Shown: positions 16,800 to 24,832 of the stretch, one piece after another
Numbering within the stretch: position 1 is the first letter of the stretch
Layout: each line of letters begins with the position of its first letter
Source of the DNA: Candidatus Sericytochromatia bacterium
GTDB lineage: Bacteria; Cyanobacteriota; Sericytochromatia; UBA7694
Direction: 5' to 3'
Assembly: GCA_018780035.1 (NCBI GenBank)
Contig: JADMKE010000043.1
Span: 1 to 64,000 of the forward strand
Length of the DNA stretch: 64,000 nt
The notes under the pieces: model-generated
The model's database searches: none
Told to the model about the DNA's origin: nothing
The model's input: only the letters and a program-made list of their open reading frames with translations
Program-made: the position numbers and the translations under genes

Positions 16800-18334
16800 G
16801 AGGCCTGCTTTTAAAGGCCTTTCGACTGGCCACCGCACCTATTTGGAAACGTTTTGAGGCCGATTTACACCAGCCCCAGCGAGCCCAAATGCGTACCCTG
16901 AGTGCCATTCTCAAATTGGCCAACACAGCCGGAATAGAGACCTATGCTGATTTTCAGCAACTCCCCTTGCGCAGCTACGAAGAGTTCGAAGCCCAGATCT
17001 TAAAGGCCGAACAAACAGGGCACAACTTTCTCAGCCGTGAAAAACCCAAGACCCACGAACCGACCAGTGGTTCCAGTGGTGCCCGCAAATTGATACCCTA
17101 TACCCCGGCGCTCTTAAACGCGTTTACCCAGCTCTTTTTACTCTGGGCCCACGATCTGCTCAGCCACGGCCCACACCTCAAGGGCGGACGCCTCTATTTT
17201 AGTGTCTCGCCCCAGTTTCACGAAACCAACCATGGTTTAAATGACGACAGCGATTACCTGACAGGCCTAACAGGTCAGCTGTTTAAAGCCTTTGTGCTGG
17301 TGCCCCCCCAGATCAAAAAGCTGAAAAATCCCGATGATTTTTTTTATGTGCTGGCGCGTTATTGGCTGGGAGCTGACGATTTGGAAGTGATCTCCATTTG
17401 GTCTCCCAGTTTTATGCTCGCCATCTTGGACTATATTCAAAGCCATGCTTCAGTCCTGATCGCCTCGGGCCACACAGGCCAAATTCAGATCGCAGGCCAG
17501 ACGTTTAGACCGGGCCCGATTTCGGCACTTAAACAGGCCGAATTACAAAAGTCCCAACCCAATTGGCAAAAACTCTTTCCGGGTCTCAAGCTGATCTCTG
17601 CTTGGGGGGCCCAGAATTCAGCCACGGGGTTTCAGCAATTAAAAACCCTGTTCCCAGATGTACATCTGCAAGAAAAAGGCCTGCTCGCCACCGAAGCCCC
17701 TTTGAGTTTTCCCTCTGAGCGCCACCAGGCCTTTTTGCCGCTTTTAAACGAAGTTTTCTTTGAATTCCTCGATGCCGAAGGCCAATTATGGCAACTGGAT
17801 CAGGTGACCGTTGGCAAAAGCTATGAATTGCTGATCAGCCAAAAATCGGGGCTGCTGCGCTATCGGCTCAAAGACCGTGTCAGAATTGAGAAAAAGGTCT
17901 TCAACACCCCCTGTTTTCAGTTTATCGGCAGGGGCGAAAATCTCTGCGATCTTGTCGGCGAAAAACTCAACGAGAGCTTTGTGGCAGAGCTGGCCAAGCA
18001 GCTCTGCCCGGGCAATTATCTCTGCCTGGTGCCCGATTTAGCCACACGGGGGTACACCCTTTTTTCGGAGCAAACGGTAGATTTAGAGCGTTTTGAACAG
18101 GGCCTGAGACAATCGCCCCATTACCACAATGCCCGCGAACTCAAGCAATTATCGCCGCTGCAGGGACAAATCACCCCAGATCTGCAAACCCGACTGAAGG
18201 CCTTTTTTAGCCAAGTCAGGGGTCTGAAGCTGGGAGATATCAAAGACAGCTATCTCTACAGCCGCGAAACCAACGGAGAACTCTTGGCCTATTTAATTTT
18301 GGCAGTTTTAAGCCCTGTCGTTTCAGAGACTTAA
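16796..18334 (+). CDS. GH3-family acyl-adenylate / amide synthetase
   Basis: A 512-residue member of the GH3 auxin-responsive family within the adenylating (ANL-like) superfamily. Plant GH3 enzymes adenylate carboxylic acids such as jasmonate or auxin and couple them to amino acids; bacterial members are poorly characterised. Visible motifs: the nucleotide-binding EPTSGSSGARKLIPY (about 87), ISAWGAQNSATGF, LLATEAPLSFP and YRLKDRVRI. GTG 16796 overlaps the previous stop as GTGA. The long in-frame extension back to 16628 overlaps the acyltransferase gene and is rejected. It ends the operon, implying that the product is an adenylated acid coupled to an amine. It shares TTAA stops with the convergent deiminase gene. 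Confidence 0.87.
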   Translation: MRGLLLKAFRLATAPIWKRFEADLHQPQRAQMRTLSAILKLANTAGIETYADFQQLPLRSYEEFEAQILKAEQTGHNFLSREKPKTHEPTSGSSGARKLIPYTPALLNAFTQLFLLWAHDLLSHGPHLKGGRLYFSVSPQFHETNHGLNDDSDYLTGLTGQLFKAFVLVPPQIKKLKNPDDFFYVLARYWLGADDLEVISIWSPSFMLAILDYIQSHASVLIASGHTGQIQIAGQTFRPGPISALKQAELQKSQPNWQKLFPGLKLISAWGAQNSATGFQQLKTLFPDVHLQEKGLLATEAPLSFPSERHQAFLPLLNEVFFEFLDAEGQLWQLDQVTVGKSYELLISQKSGLLRYRLKDRVRIEKKVFNTPCFQFIGRGENLCDLVGEKLNESFVAELAKQLCPGNYLCLVPDLATRGYTLFSEQTVDLERFEQGLRQSPHYHNARELKQLSPLQGQITPDLQTRLKAFFSQVRGLKLGDIKDSYLYSRETNGELLAYLILAVLSPVVSET

Positions 18335-19644
18335 AGGCGGGGCACCTGGGCCGCCAGACAATGCCACGTGCCACCATACGTGACCACATGATCCGCGTTG
18401 GCCCAGATCGGCTGAAAACCGGCTTCGCGATACAGAGCTTCGACCTGCAGTTCATAATTGGCAAGCAAGTCTACATCGGGATAATCATGCACACCATCAT
18501 CCAAAAAAAGCCTTTCAAAACGGGGCAAAATCACTTTTCCATTGATCAAGAGCGAGTTGACATAAGAGCGAAAAAAGCTGATCTCATTCAGAACCATGGG
18601 CAAAGGCAGGGGAATACGCTTAATTTTCACATCGGGATCCCAGGTCTTGATTTGGGTCGCCAAGGTATCGGGAAGGGTTTTCCCCGTTGAATCCCGGCCC
18701 GTGGCCTGCTGATTGAGAAAGCCTTGCAATTGCAGATAAAAATCCCGCGACTCAGGCGGTACCAGCGCCAGCGTCTCGGGCAGAATTTCAGCGATCAGCA
18801 AAAGGTCGTCGCTGAGAAATTTGGCCCAGAGATCCATATGGCCGTTGGGCTCTTTTGGCATTTTGGGCACCATCAAAAGACGTTGACTGAAGCGGCGCTT
18901 AAAATCTGCGTAGATGGCATTCATACCTTGGGGGTTCTGCTCAGCCACTTTGGCAGAGACAAAACAGAGATGCTCATTGCAGAGCAGGTTGCCGCCTTCT
19001 AAAATCAGAGGCAACTCGGATTTGAGCAGCGCGATCTGTTTGGGCAGCAAACGCTGCTGTTTGAGTTCAAATTTGAGTTGGGCAGGTACCGCATCGTCTT
19101 TGCTCACATCGGCATCGGATCGGTGGTAGTGGGGATCAACCAATTTGAGCTCTTTGCTTCCTCCCAGAGTGCGAGCAGCAAACAAAGGTGCCCAATCACG
19201 GGTCCAAGCTGAGATGGTCTGGACATGCAAAGGTGTTAAATATTTCAACTTGTCTTTTGCTGACCCGAGTTCCAGATTATCGCGATACATTTCAAAATCC
19301 TGATTTTGCCCAGAGAGCAACCAAACTGGAATATCTGCTTTGAGCAGGGTCGAGACCAAATTTTTATCGCCATGGTGTTTGTGCAAATTTTCAGAGACCA
19401 GAACTGCGGTAGTGGGTTCATATTCAGGCACCATGCGATAACGCAGCAGGGGCTTTTTTAAATTGACATCGTCCAAACAATCCTGAAAACGTGGCAGTGC
19501 ACGGGTTAAAAACACACGTCCTTTGATACAGGGGTTGTCGGTTTGTTTGGGGGGAATGGTTTTCCCACGCAGCCCCCCGCAGGCTGAAAGAAGCAAAAAA
19601 TAAAAAAACAAAACAAAAGAGAAACGGATTTTGTCAGCAGTCAT
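18331..19644 (-). CDS. deiminase-superfamily lipoprotein (PAD / agmatine deiminase-like)
   Basis: A 437-residue lipoprotein (signal peptide with lipobox LLSAC, Cys about 22). The rest resembles the guanidine-modifying superfamily containing bacterial peptidylarginine deiminase and agmatine deiminase. Segments that carry substrate and catalytic residues are present: WTRDWAPLF, LEGGNLLC, the catalytic His region GHMDLW, and the nucleophile region YGGTWHCLAAQVP with the Cys. Cytoplasmic agmatine deiminases lack signal peptides, so a periplasmic or surface protein-arginine or peptide deiminase is more likely. Its promoter should lie in the AT-rich stretch 19645-19760. Confidence 0.72.
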   Translation of the reverse strand: MTADKIRFSFVLFFYFLLLSACGGLRGKTIPPKQTDNPCIKGRVFLTRALPRFQDCLDDVNLKKPLLRYRMVPEYEPTTAVLVSENLHKHHGDKNLVSTLLKADIPVWLLSGQNQDFEMYRDNLELGSAKDKLKYLTPLHVQTISAWTRDWAPLFAARTLGGSKELKLVDPHYHRSDADVSKDDAVPAQLKFELKQQRLLPKQIALLKSELPLILEGGNLLCNEHLCFVSAKVAEQNPQGMNAIYADFKRRFSQRLLMVPKMPKEPNGHMDLWAKFLSDDLLLIAEILPETLALVPPESRDFYLQLQGFLNQQATGRDSTGKTLPDTLATQIKTWDPDVKIKRIPLPLPMVLNEISFFRSYVNSLLINGKVILPRFERLFLDDGVHDYPDVDLLANYELQVEALYREAGFQPIWANADHVVTYGGTWHCLAAQVPRL

Positions 19645-19761
19645 TTACACAATCACTCAGTCATTTCACGGATAGCTAAATCTCAAAACAGTATAAAGAA
19701 TCTGTCGACAAAACAGAAGCGAAAGCTCAAAATATAAGCACAATATTAAATTATTAACCAG

Positions 19762-19805
19762 AAAAAAAGAACCGTATCAAATTTGTTTAAAATTTGACAC
19801 GGTTC
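19762..19805 (-). terminator. rho-independent terminator after the outer-membrane protein gene
   Basis: A 16-base arm at 19769-19784 pairs with 19790-19805 with a single G-T wobble (A-C on the opposite strand). Read on the minus strand, the hairpin is followed by seven Ts (19768-19762). It lies 34 bases after the stop of the minus-strand gene at 19839. Confidence 0.85.
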
Positions 19806-19838
19806 TGACTAAAATATTCAGCGATTCAACAGAGGGGC

Positions 19839-20411
19839 TTAAATCGTCCAGCGCAGACCGAGGATATCTCCTTGGCCGTTGTAGCCCAGGGTGCCTTCGA
19901 GACTCGGAGAAAATTTATACCCCAGCTCAAAACCACTGGCAGGCGGATAAAAATCGGAAAAGCCCAAACGGCTGCCAAAGAAATTATAGCCACCAGCAAT
20001 GTTTAAACGGCCAGTCAATTGTGGGGTAAATTTATACGCCAAACCAATCCCCAATTCCAGGCCAACCCAGCGAGACAGGGTGGTATTGCTAAAATTGGCA
20101 CTGCCCCAGACCCCAAAGATACCACTCAGAGAAAAGCCGCCCTGCTGTAAAAAGCGGTAGACGACACGCACATCATAACGGCTGTTGACGCCATTATTAA
20201 AGCCTTCCACAAGAAAAGGCAGGCCCAGTGAGGCGCCCAGAGAAACCTGGGGAGCCAGTTTAAAGTCAAAGGCCAGACTGGGTCCGAGGGCAAAGACAAA
20301 AGCGGAGTGGTCCACTTCTGCTTTGGGCATGGTCGAGGCTTCTGCAGCGCCTGCAATCAGGCAGGATACAGCCAAAGCCAGGCTTGCGAGTGCAATAGAG
20401 GTTTTTTTCAT
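19839..20411 (-). CDS. small outer-membrane beta-barrel protein
   Basis: A 190-residue exported protein: Sec signal peptide (about 1-25, ending AEAS) followed by alternating amphipathic strands rich in Gly, Phe, Tyr and aromatic girdles (SLAFDFKLAPQVSLGASLGLPF, VGLELGIGLAYKFTPQLTG), ending with LRWTI. This is the look of an 8-stranded OmpA- or OmpW-like barrel; no specific family is claimed. It lies 12 bases after the epimerase gene on the same strand and may be co-transcribed with it, ending in a strong terminator. Confidence 0.75.
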   Translation of the reverse strand: MKKTSIALASLALAVSCLIAGAAEASTMPKAEVDHSAFVFALGPSLAFDFKLAPQVSLGASLGLPFLVEGFNNGVNSRYDVRVVYRFLQQGGFSLSGIFGVWGSANFSNTTLSRWVGLELGIGLAYKFTPQLTGRLNIAGGYNFFGSRLGFSDFYPPASGFELGYKFSPSLEGTLGYNGQGDILGLRWTI

Positions 20412-20423
20412 AGTTCTTATTCC

Positions 20424-21410
20424 TTACCAATAATGGTTGTGATTCTTTTGATAAAATGCCAGGGTTTGGGCCAATCCCTGCCGAATGCTCAGCCGGGGAG
20501 CCCAGCCCAATTGAGAGCGAATCTGGGCGATGTCGAGGACAAAGTCACCCACGTCATAATTGCGACTGCCGGGGGGCCAATCCGTTTGTTCGAGGTGACC
20601 TGAACCCGCCAATTCAATGATGGTCTGGGCCAGTTCAATAAAGGGCAGGCCTTCACCTGCCCCCACATTCCAAACTTTACCCAGGGCCGCCGGGTGTAGA
20701 CCAGCCAAAAGCATAGCCTCACAGGCATCGCCCACATGTAAATAATCGCGGACCTGTTGGCCATCGCCATAAATTTTCAGTGGGCGGTTTTCCAGAGCCA
20801 GACGCAGAAAGAAATTGAGCACATTGTATTTGGGATGTTTCATCTGGGCCCGTGGGCCATAGATATTGCCAACCCGCAGGGAGGTCACTGGCAAACCATA
20901 GTGCAAATGATAAATCAGGTGATACTGCTCTGCCGCAAAGCGGTTGATCGAATAAATATCCCTGGGCAAAATTGGCGAATCTTCTGTTGCGGGCAAAAAC
21001 GGTGGACTGCCATAAAAGGCCCGTGTGCCCACAAAGACAATTCGGGCAGCAGGATTGACCTGACGACAGGCTTCCAAAAGGGTCAAATTGCCCTTGCAGT
21101 TGATATCTAAATCAAGCAAAGGATTGGACATACTGTCGGAATGACTGGTCTGGGCCGCAATATTAAAGATAATCTCTTGCTCAGGTAACAGCGCACGCAA
21201 GGCCTCTGAATTGCGCAAATCCGAAAGATGAACCTGCACTTGATCCCGAAAACCATCAAGGTTAAACCAATTGGCGCCGTGATCCGGTAAAAAATTATCC
21301 ACCAAGGTGACCTGAGCACCCAGCTGAACCAGCCGCTGGGCCAGATTGCTGCCAATAAAGCCCAGGCCGCCCAGCAGCAAAACTTTGCGCCGTGAATAGC
21401 CTTCGATCAC
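20424..21410 (-). CDS. NAD-dependent sugar-nucleotide epimerase/dehydratase (extended SDR)
   Basis: A 328-residue extended short-chain dehydrogenase. The NAD-binding GGLGFIGSN sits at about 14-22, with VDNF following the second strand. Family elements NIYGPRAQMKHP, KIYGDGQQVRDYLHV and VWNVGAGE resemble UDP-glucose 4-epimerase and nucleotide-sugar dehydratases. The catalytic YxxxK appears as YSINR, Arg replacing Lys (codon CGC), which is unusual. The start is GTG 21410, preceded by GGAAGA at 9 bases. Probable role: synthesis of a sugar for surface polysaccharide. The substrate cannot be told. Confidence 0.82.
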   Translation of the reverse strand: MIEGYSRRKVLLLGGLGFIGSNLAQRLVQLGAQVTLVDNFLPDHGANWFNLDGFRDQVQVHLSDLRNSEALRALLPEQEIIFNIAAQTSHSDSMSNPLLDLDINCKGNLTLLEACRQVNPAARIVFVGTRAFYGSPPFLPATEDSPILPRDIYSINRFAAEQYHLIYHLHYGLPVTSLRVGNIYGPRAQMKHPKYNVLNFFLRLALENRPLKIYGDGQQVRDYLHVGDACEAMLLAGLHPAALGKVWNVGAGEGLPFIELAQTIIELAGSGHLEQTDWPPGSRNYDVGDFVLDIAQIRSQLGWAPRLSIRQGLAQTLAFYQKNHNHYW

Positions 21411-21496
21411 TTTATTTTCTTCCTTTTTCGGACTCTGCCGCAGACCTTGACACGTCAGGCCTGTTTAAGCAGTATACCCGAAGAGCACACTTAAAG

Positions 21497-23983
21497 TCAG
21501 AAGTGATAGCCCGTGCCAAAGGTCACCCCATGGTAAATCTGACTGGCCTCAGAGCCCAGGTCGAACATCATCAGACCCTGGTAGCCCAGGTTGAGAGAGA
21601 TCTTACTCTGGCCCAAATTGATCATATCCCAATTGATCAGGAAATTGATCTGGGTATCCCAGCGACTGAGCGGCAGTCCCGATAATTGGATATTGGAGAG
21701 ATCCTGCATAACATAATGGGGTGCCAGACTGAGTTCCAACGAAAGTGGCTCGATAATCCGATAGCCCATGTGCAGACGCAGACCGGCACCAATATACGAA
21801 CGGGCCGCCAAGAAATAGTGATTGCGCGGATCGTTGCTGCTACTGGTGCTGCGGTAATAGCCATCGAGACCGGTCGCCAGTTCAAACTGGGGTGTGGCCA
21901 CCACTTTGTACAAAACAGCCAAATCGGCATTGATCAACTCACTCAAGGTGCCATTTTGGCTGGTGACATTGCTGGTATAGTCAAAGCCACTCAGAGAACT
22001 GAGATCCAGCGCGACCCCAAGTTTGCCCAAGGCAGTAGTGGGCTCGCCAAACCAGATCAGGGTATTCAAATGGGCCGATATGCCCGCACTGCCACTGACC
22101 GTTTGCTCCGTATCGTTCATTTTGAGCCCCTCTTTGACAGAGGTCGGAACGCGCTCATCGTAGATCAGCTTATACGTGCCCATCAGCATCAAGCGGTTGC
22201 GCAGCGGGGGAGGCATTAAATTGGGGGGCGCCGAAGAGGGTTGCGGTGTGGGACTGGCTTTGGCCACCTGATTGGGGCTGGCCGTGGGCAGGGGAATATT
22301 AACCAAACTGTCGGGGTCCGCCGGTTTGAGGGTGGGCGCTGCAGAGGGAGCCGCAGCACTGGCTCCTGGAGAGGGGCTGGCACTGAGACTGCGCAACTGG
22401 TTTTCCAAATCGCTGAGACTCAAATCGCCACTTGAAGAGGCCTTGGGAATCGGGGTGGGTAGCGGCTGCGAAGACGGGGGTTTGGCCGTTGGCAGTGGCG
22501 AAGCAGGTTTTTGGCTGGCCACAGGGGTGGGCTTGCTACTCGGTTTGGCCGTCGGTTTGGCGCTTGGTTTGGCGCTTGGCTTGGCAGTGGGTTTCGCCGT
22601 CGGTTTGACCGTGGGTTTGGGTGTAGGTTTGATCTGCGGCGGCTTGGCCGTCAATTTGGGCGAAGGCAAAACCGTGGGTTTGGCACTCAGGGTCGGGCTG
22701 GGCACCACAGACGGTTTGGGCGAGGCTGTGGGGGGGTTAAAGAGCGCATCAAAATCACTCATATTTACACTGCCACTGGGCTTGGGCGTGACCGGCACCC
22801 CCGAAGGTTTGGGGGTCGCAGGCACAGCTGTGGGCTTAGCTGTCGGTTTGGCCGTGGGCAACGGTTTGGGCGTTGCGGTCGGCGAGGGCTTGGCCGTTGC
22901 AGGGGGGGCTTTGCTGGGCTGCGCGCAGTCACTCAGCAGGGCTTCCAGCTCACTCAGAGAGCCATCACCACATTTATTCGCGCCCGTTGATGCCGATGCC
23001 TGGGGTTTGGCTGTCGGTTTGGCTGTCGGTTTGGCTGTGGGCAACGGTTTGGGCGTTGCGGTCGGCACAGGGCGAGCTGTGGGCACAGGAGTCGGTTTGG
23101 CTGTGGGCTTGGCAGTCGGTTGACTGGTCGGCGGTGTGCCTGAGGGAGTACCCGAAGCACAGGTACCAGAGAGCAGGCATTCGATTTGACTGAGATTGTC
23201 TCCCGAAGAGCCGGTCGGCGGCGTAACAGTGGGAGGAACCCCGGTTGGAGGCGTGATCGTGGGGGGAGCCCCGGTTGGGGGCAACGTAGCCAAAGAAGCT
23301 TCGATCGGAGGCAAAGGCCGATTCGCAAAAATATCTTTGATATCTTCATATAAAAGAGCTGAAGCTTTGGCAACCATAATCAAGGCTTCATAGCGGGTGA
23401 TTTTATTATTGCCTTTAAACGTCGCCCCAGGATAACCATTGGTCAATTGCCAAAGATTGGTAAGTTTATCTACACTCTCTTCATTCTCTTTAGAAACATC
23501 TTTGAGTGTGATTTTTTTCTCTCTGGGCAAAGGGGGTGAGATTTGACGTTTGGCCAGCAAACGATTCATGCTATTGGCAAACTCATAACGCGTGACTGGG
23601 CGTAAACCTTGGAATTCACTCGTATCAATCGGCATTAATTCTGCCTGTAAGACACGATTGATAAATCTGTATTCTTTGCTATCAGGCGATACATCCGTGA
23701 GAATAATGATCACACTGTTGGAAACATTGACATTGCCCAAAAGGCGGTCGAGAACTTCAGCCAGTTGAAAGCGCGTCAGCGGTAGATCTCCTGCAAAGCG
23801 GTCATAGGTGACGCCCTGCATGATTTTTTTGTCATACATGACCTTGGCTTCGAGCGAGGCCCAGTGTTTATTGTCCACATCGTTATAGGGAGACTCATCA
23901 GCCAACGCCCCCATGACCAGAGTAAAGACCAAGAACCAAGCCAAATACACCCGGAAGATCGACTGTCTGAAAATAGCGCTCAC
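21497..23983 (-). CDS. SLH-domain protein with long Pro/Thr/Ala/Lys-rich linker and C-terminal barrel
   Basis: An 828-residue envelope protein. A signal peptide (about 1-28) is followed by three S-layer-homology repeats (about 30-220; NDVDNKHWASLEAKVMYD, TDVSPDSKEYRFINRVLQ, LKDVSK then NLWQLTNGYPG and ITRYEALIMVAKA). A low-complexity stretch of about 370 residues built from PTAKPTAKP, PTATPKP and similar units follows. The last ~220 residues are beta-rich with aromatic alternation and end in YHF, typical of an outer-membrane strand. SLH domains bind secondary cell-wall polymer or peptidoglycan, so this resembles the SLH-porins of Cyanobacteria and Negativicutes, with an exceptionally long linker that could span the periplasm. 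Confidence 0.82.
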   Translation of the reverse strand: MSAIFRQSIFRVYLAWFLVFTLVMGALADESPYNDVDNKHWASLEAKVMYDKKIMQGVTYDRFAGDLPLTRFQLAEVLDRLLGNVNVSNSVIIILTDVSPDSKEYRFINRVLQAELMPIDTSEFQGLRPVTRYEFANSMNRLLAKRQISPPLPREKKITLKDVSKENEESVDKLTNLWQLTNGYPGATFKGNNKITRYEALIMVAKASALLYEDIKDIFANRPLPPIEASLATLPPTGAPPTITPPTGVPPTVTPPTGSSGDNLSQIECLLSGTCASGTPSGTPPTSQPTAKPTAKPTPVPTARPVPTATPKPLPTAKPTAKPTAKPQASASTGANKCGDGSLSELEALLSDCAQPSKAPPATAKPSPTATPKPLPTAKPTAKPTAVPATPKPSGVPVTPKPSGSVNMSDFDALFNPPTASPKPSVVPSPTLSAKPTVLPSPKLTAKPPQIKPTPKPTVKPTAKPTAKPSAKPSAKPTAKPSSKPTPVASQKPASPLPTAKPPSSQPLPTPIPKASSSGDLSLSDLENQLRSLSASPSPGASAAAPSAAPTLKPADPDSLVNIPLPTASPNQVAKASPTPQPSSAPPNLMPPPLRNRLMLMGTYKLIYDERVPTSVKEGLKMNDTEQTVSGSAGISAHLNTLIWFGEPTTALGKLGVALDLSSLSGFDYTSNVTSQNGTLSELINADLAVLYKVVATPQFELATGLDGYYRSTSSSNDPRNHYFLAARSYIGAGLRLHMGYRIIEPLSLELSLAPHYVMQDLSNIQLSGLPLSRWDTQINFLINWDMINLGQSKISLNLGYQGLMMFDLGSEASQIYHGVTFGTGYHF
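22440..23330. repeat. low-complexity PTAKP-coding tandem repeats
   Basis: Tandem degenerate 12-base units coding P-T-A-K and variants (GGTTTGGCCGTC-like on the plus strand) fill most of this stretch within the SLH-protein gene. The repeats create long open frames on the other strand that are not genes. Copy number is likely to vary between strains. Confidence 0.85.
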
Positions 23984-24063
23984 CTTTTCTGAGTTATAGT
24001 TAATTAAATTATACCTGTATTTGCCCTCTGACTTACTTGCACCAGAGGCCCGAAGGAGATTTC

Positions 24064-24618
24064 ATGCAGATTCATTTTCATGCCGAGCCGCTCGCTTACC
24101 AAGGCCCGGAACTCACCTCTCACTTTATTTACAACCGTTTTGGCCTGCGCGGAGATGCCATGGTGGCCTTTGCAGGCCCCTGTGAGGTTCATTTAAAAGA
24201 CATGGTGGACCTCGAAGATGTTCACGCCGATGCCCCGATCTACAGCGAGTCTATGTTGCATTTTTTAATTGAACATTTTCAAACCCCTTTAGAGACCATG
24301 GTATTGCGTCAGCGTCTGCTCACAGCCCAAATTCAAACCCGCTTGCAGGCAGCCGGGCAAAACCAAATCCGCCGCAGCGGCGACGATCTGTACGATGGTT
24401 CAAATAAACTGTCAGTTTCAATTGCCACGGTCAGTCCTGTTTCTGGCCTGATCCATTTTGGGATCAATCTGTCGAGCCAAAACACGCCGGTGCCAACACG
24501 CGGGCTGAACGATTATGGGATTGAGTGGCAAGCATTTGCCCAGGCTGTGCTCACAGCCTATTTAGACGAAGACCGCTCCATTCGCCAGGCCCTGACCAAA
24601 GTGCGTTGGGTTGCTTAA
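24064..24618 (+). CDS. DUF366 family protein
   Basis: A 184-residue soluble protein matching, as I recall it, the uncharacterised DUF366 family, found in some thermophiles, Cyanobacteria and Archaea. Conserved-looking segments: the opening MQIHFHAEPLAYQGPELTS, then YNRFGLRGDAMVAFAGPCEV, SMLHFLIEHF and DDLYDGSNKLSVSIATVS. The start at 24064 has AAGGAG at ideal spacing; an upstream in-frame ATG at 24037 has none. The gene stands alone, divergent from the SLH-protein gene. Function unknown; a weak resemblance to lipoate/biotin ligase-like folds has been suggested for the family, which I cannot test here. Confidence 0.72.
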   Translation: MQIHFHAEPLAYQGPELTSHFIYNRFGLRGDAMVAFAGPCEVHLKDMVDLEDVHADAPIYSESMLHFLIEHFQTPLETMVLRQRLLTAQIQTRLQAAGQNQIRRSGDDLYDGSNKLSVSIATVSPVSGLIHFGINLSSQNTPVPTRGLNDYGIEWQAFAQAVLTAYLDEDRSIRQALTKVRWVA

Positions 24619-24702
24619 AACTGAGTGGTGATCCCAAAATAATTGCAGAAATGGGATCGTGTACAGAAAAGCAGCCAAAGCCTTACTTTATGAGCCTTAA
24701 GA

Positions 24703-24745
24703 AGTAAAAAAGATCGCTGAGAAAGGGCTTCTAGATCTTTTCTTA
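24703..24745 (+). terminator. possible terminator between the DUF366 gene and the repeat-protein gene
   Basis: AAAAGATC and GATCTTTT flank an approximately 19-base spacer, and the 3' arm runs into TTTTCTT. The loop is long, so this is a weak terminator candidate. The rest of 24619-24832 holds a TATAAT at 24796-24801 that may be the -10 box for the next gene; no good -35 is visible. Confidence 0.35.
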
Positions 24746-24832
24746 ACAAAAACTTAGCCAAAAATTAGAAAGAAATCCCGATCAGCAGCCTATAGTATAA
24801 TGAAGATCAGCTATAGCGCAAGGAAGGTTATC

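Noticed and set aside
22272..23123. Plus-strand frame with LAVGLAVG-type repeats
   Set aside because: A shadow of the PTAKP-coding repeats of the SLH-protein gene on the other strand.
22440..23330. Possible CRISPR array because of regular repeats
   Set aside because: The repeats are contiguous degenerate 12-mers that encode protein, with no unique spacers and no cas genes.
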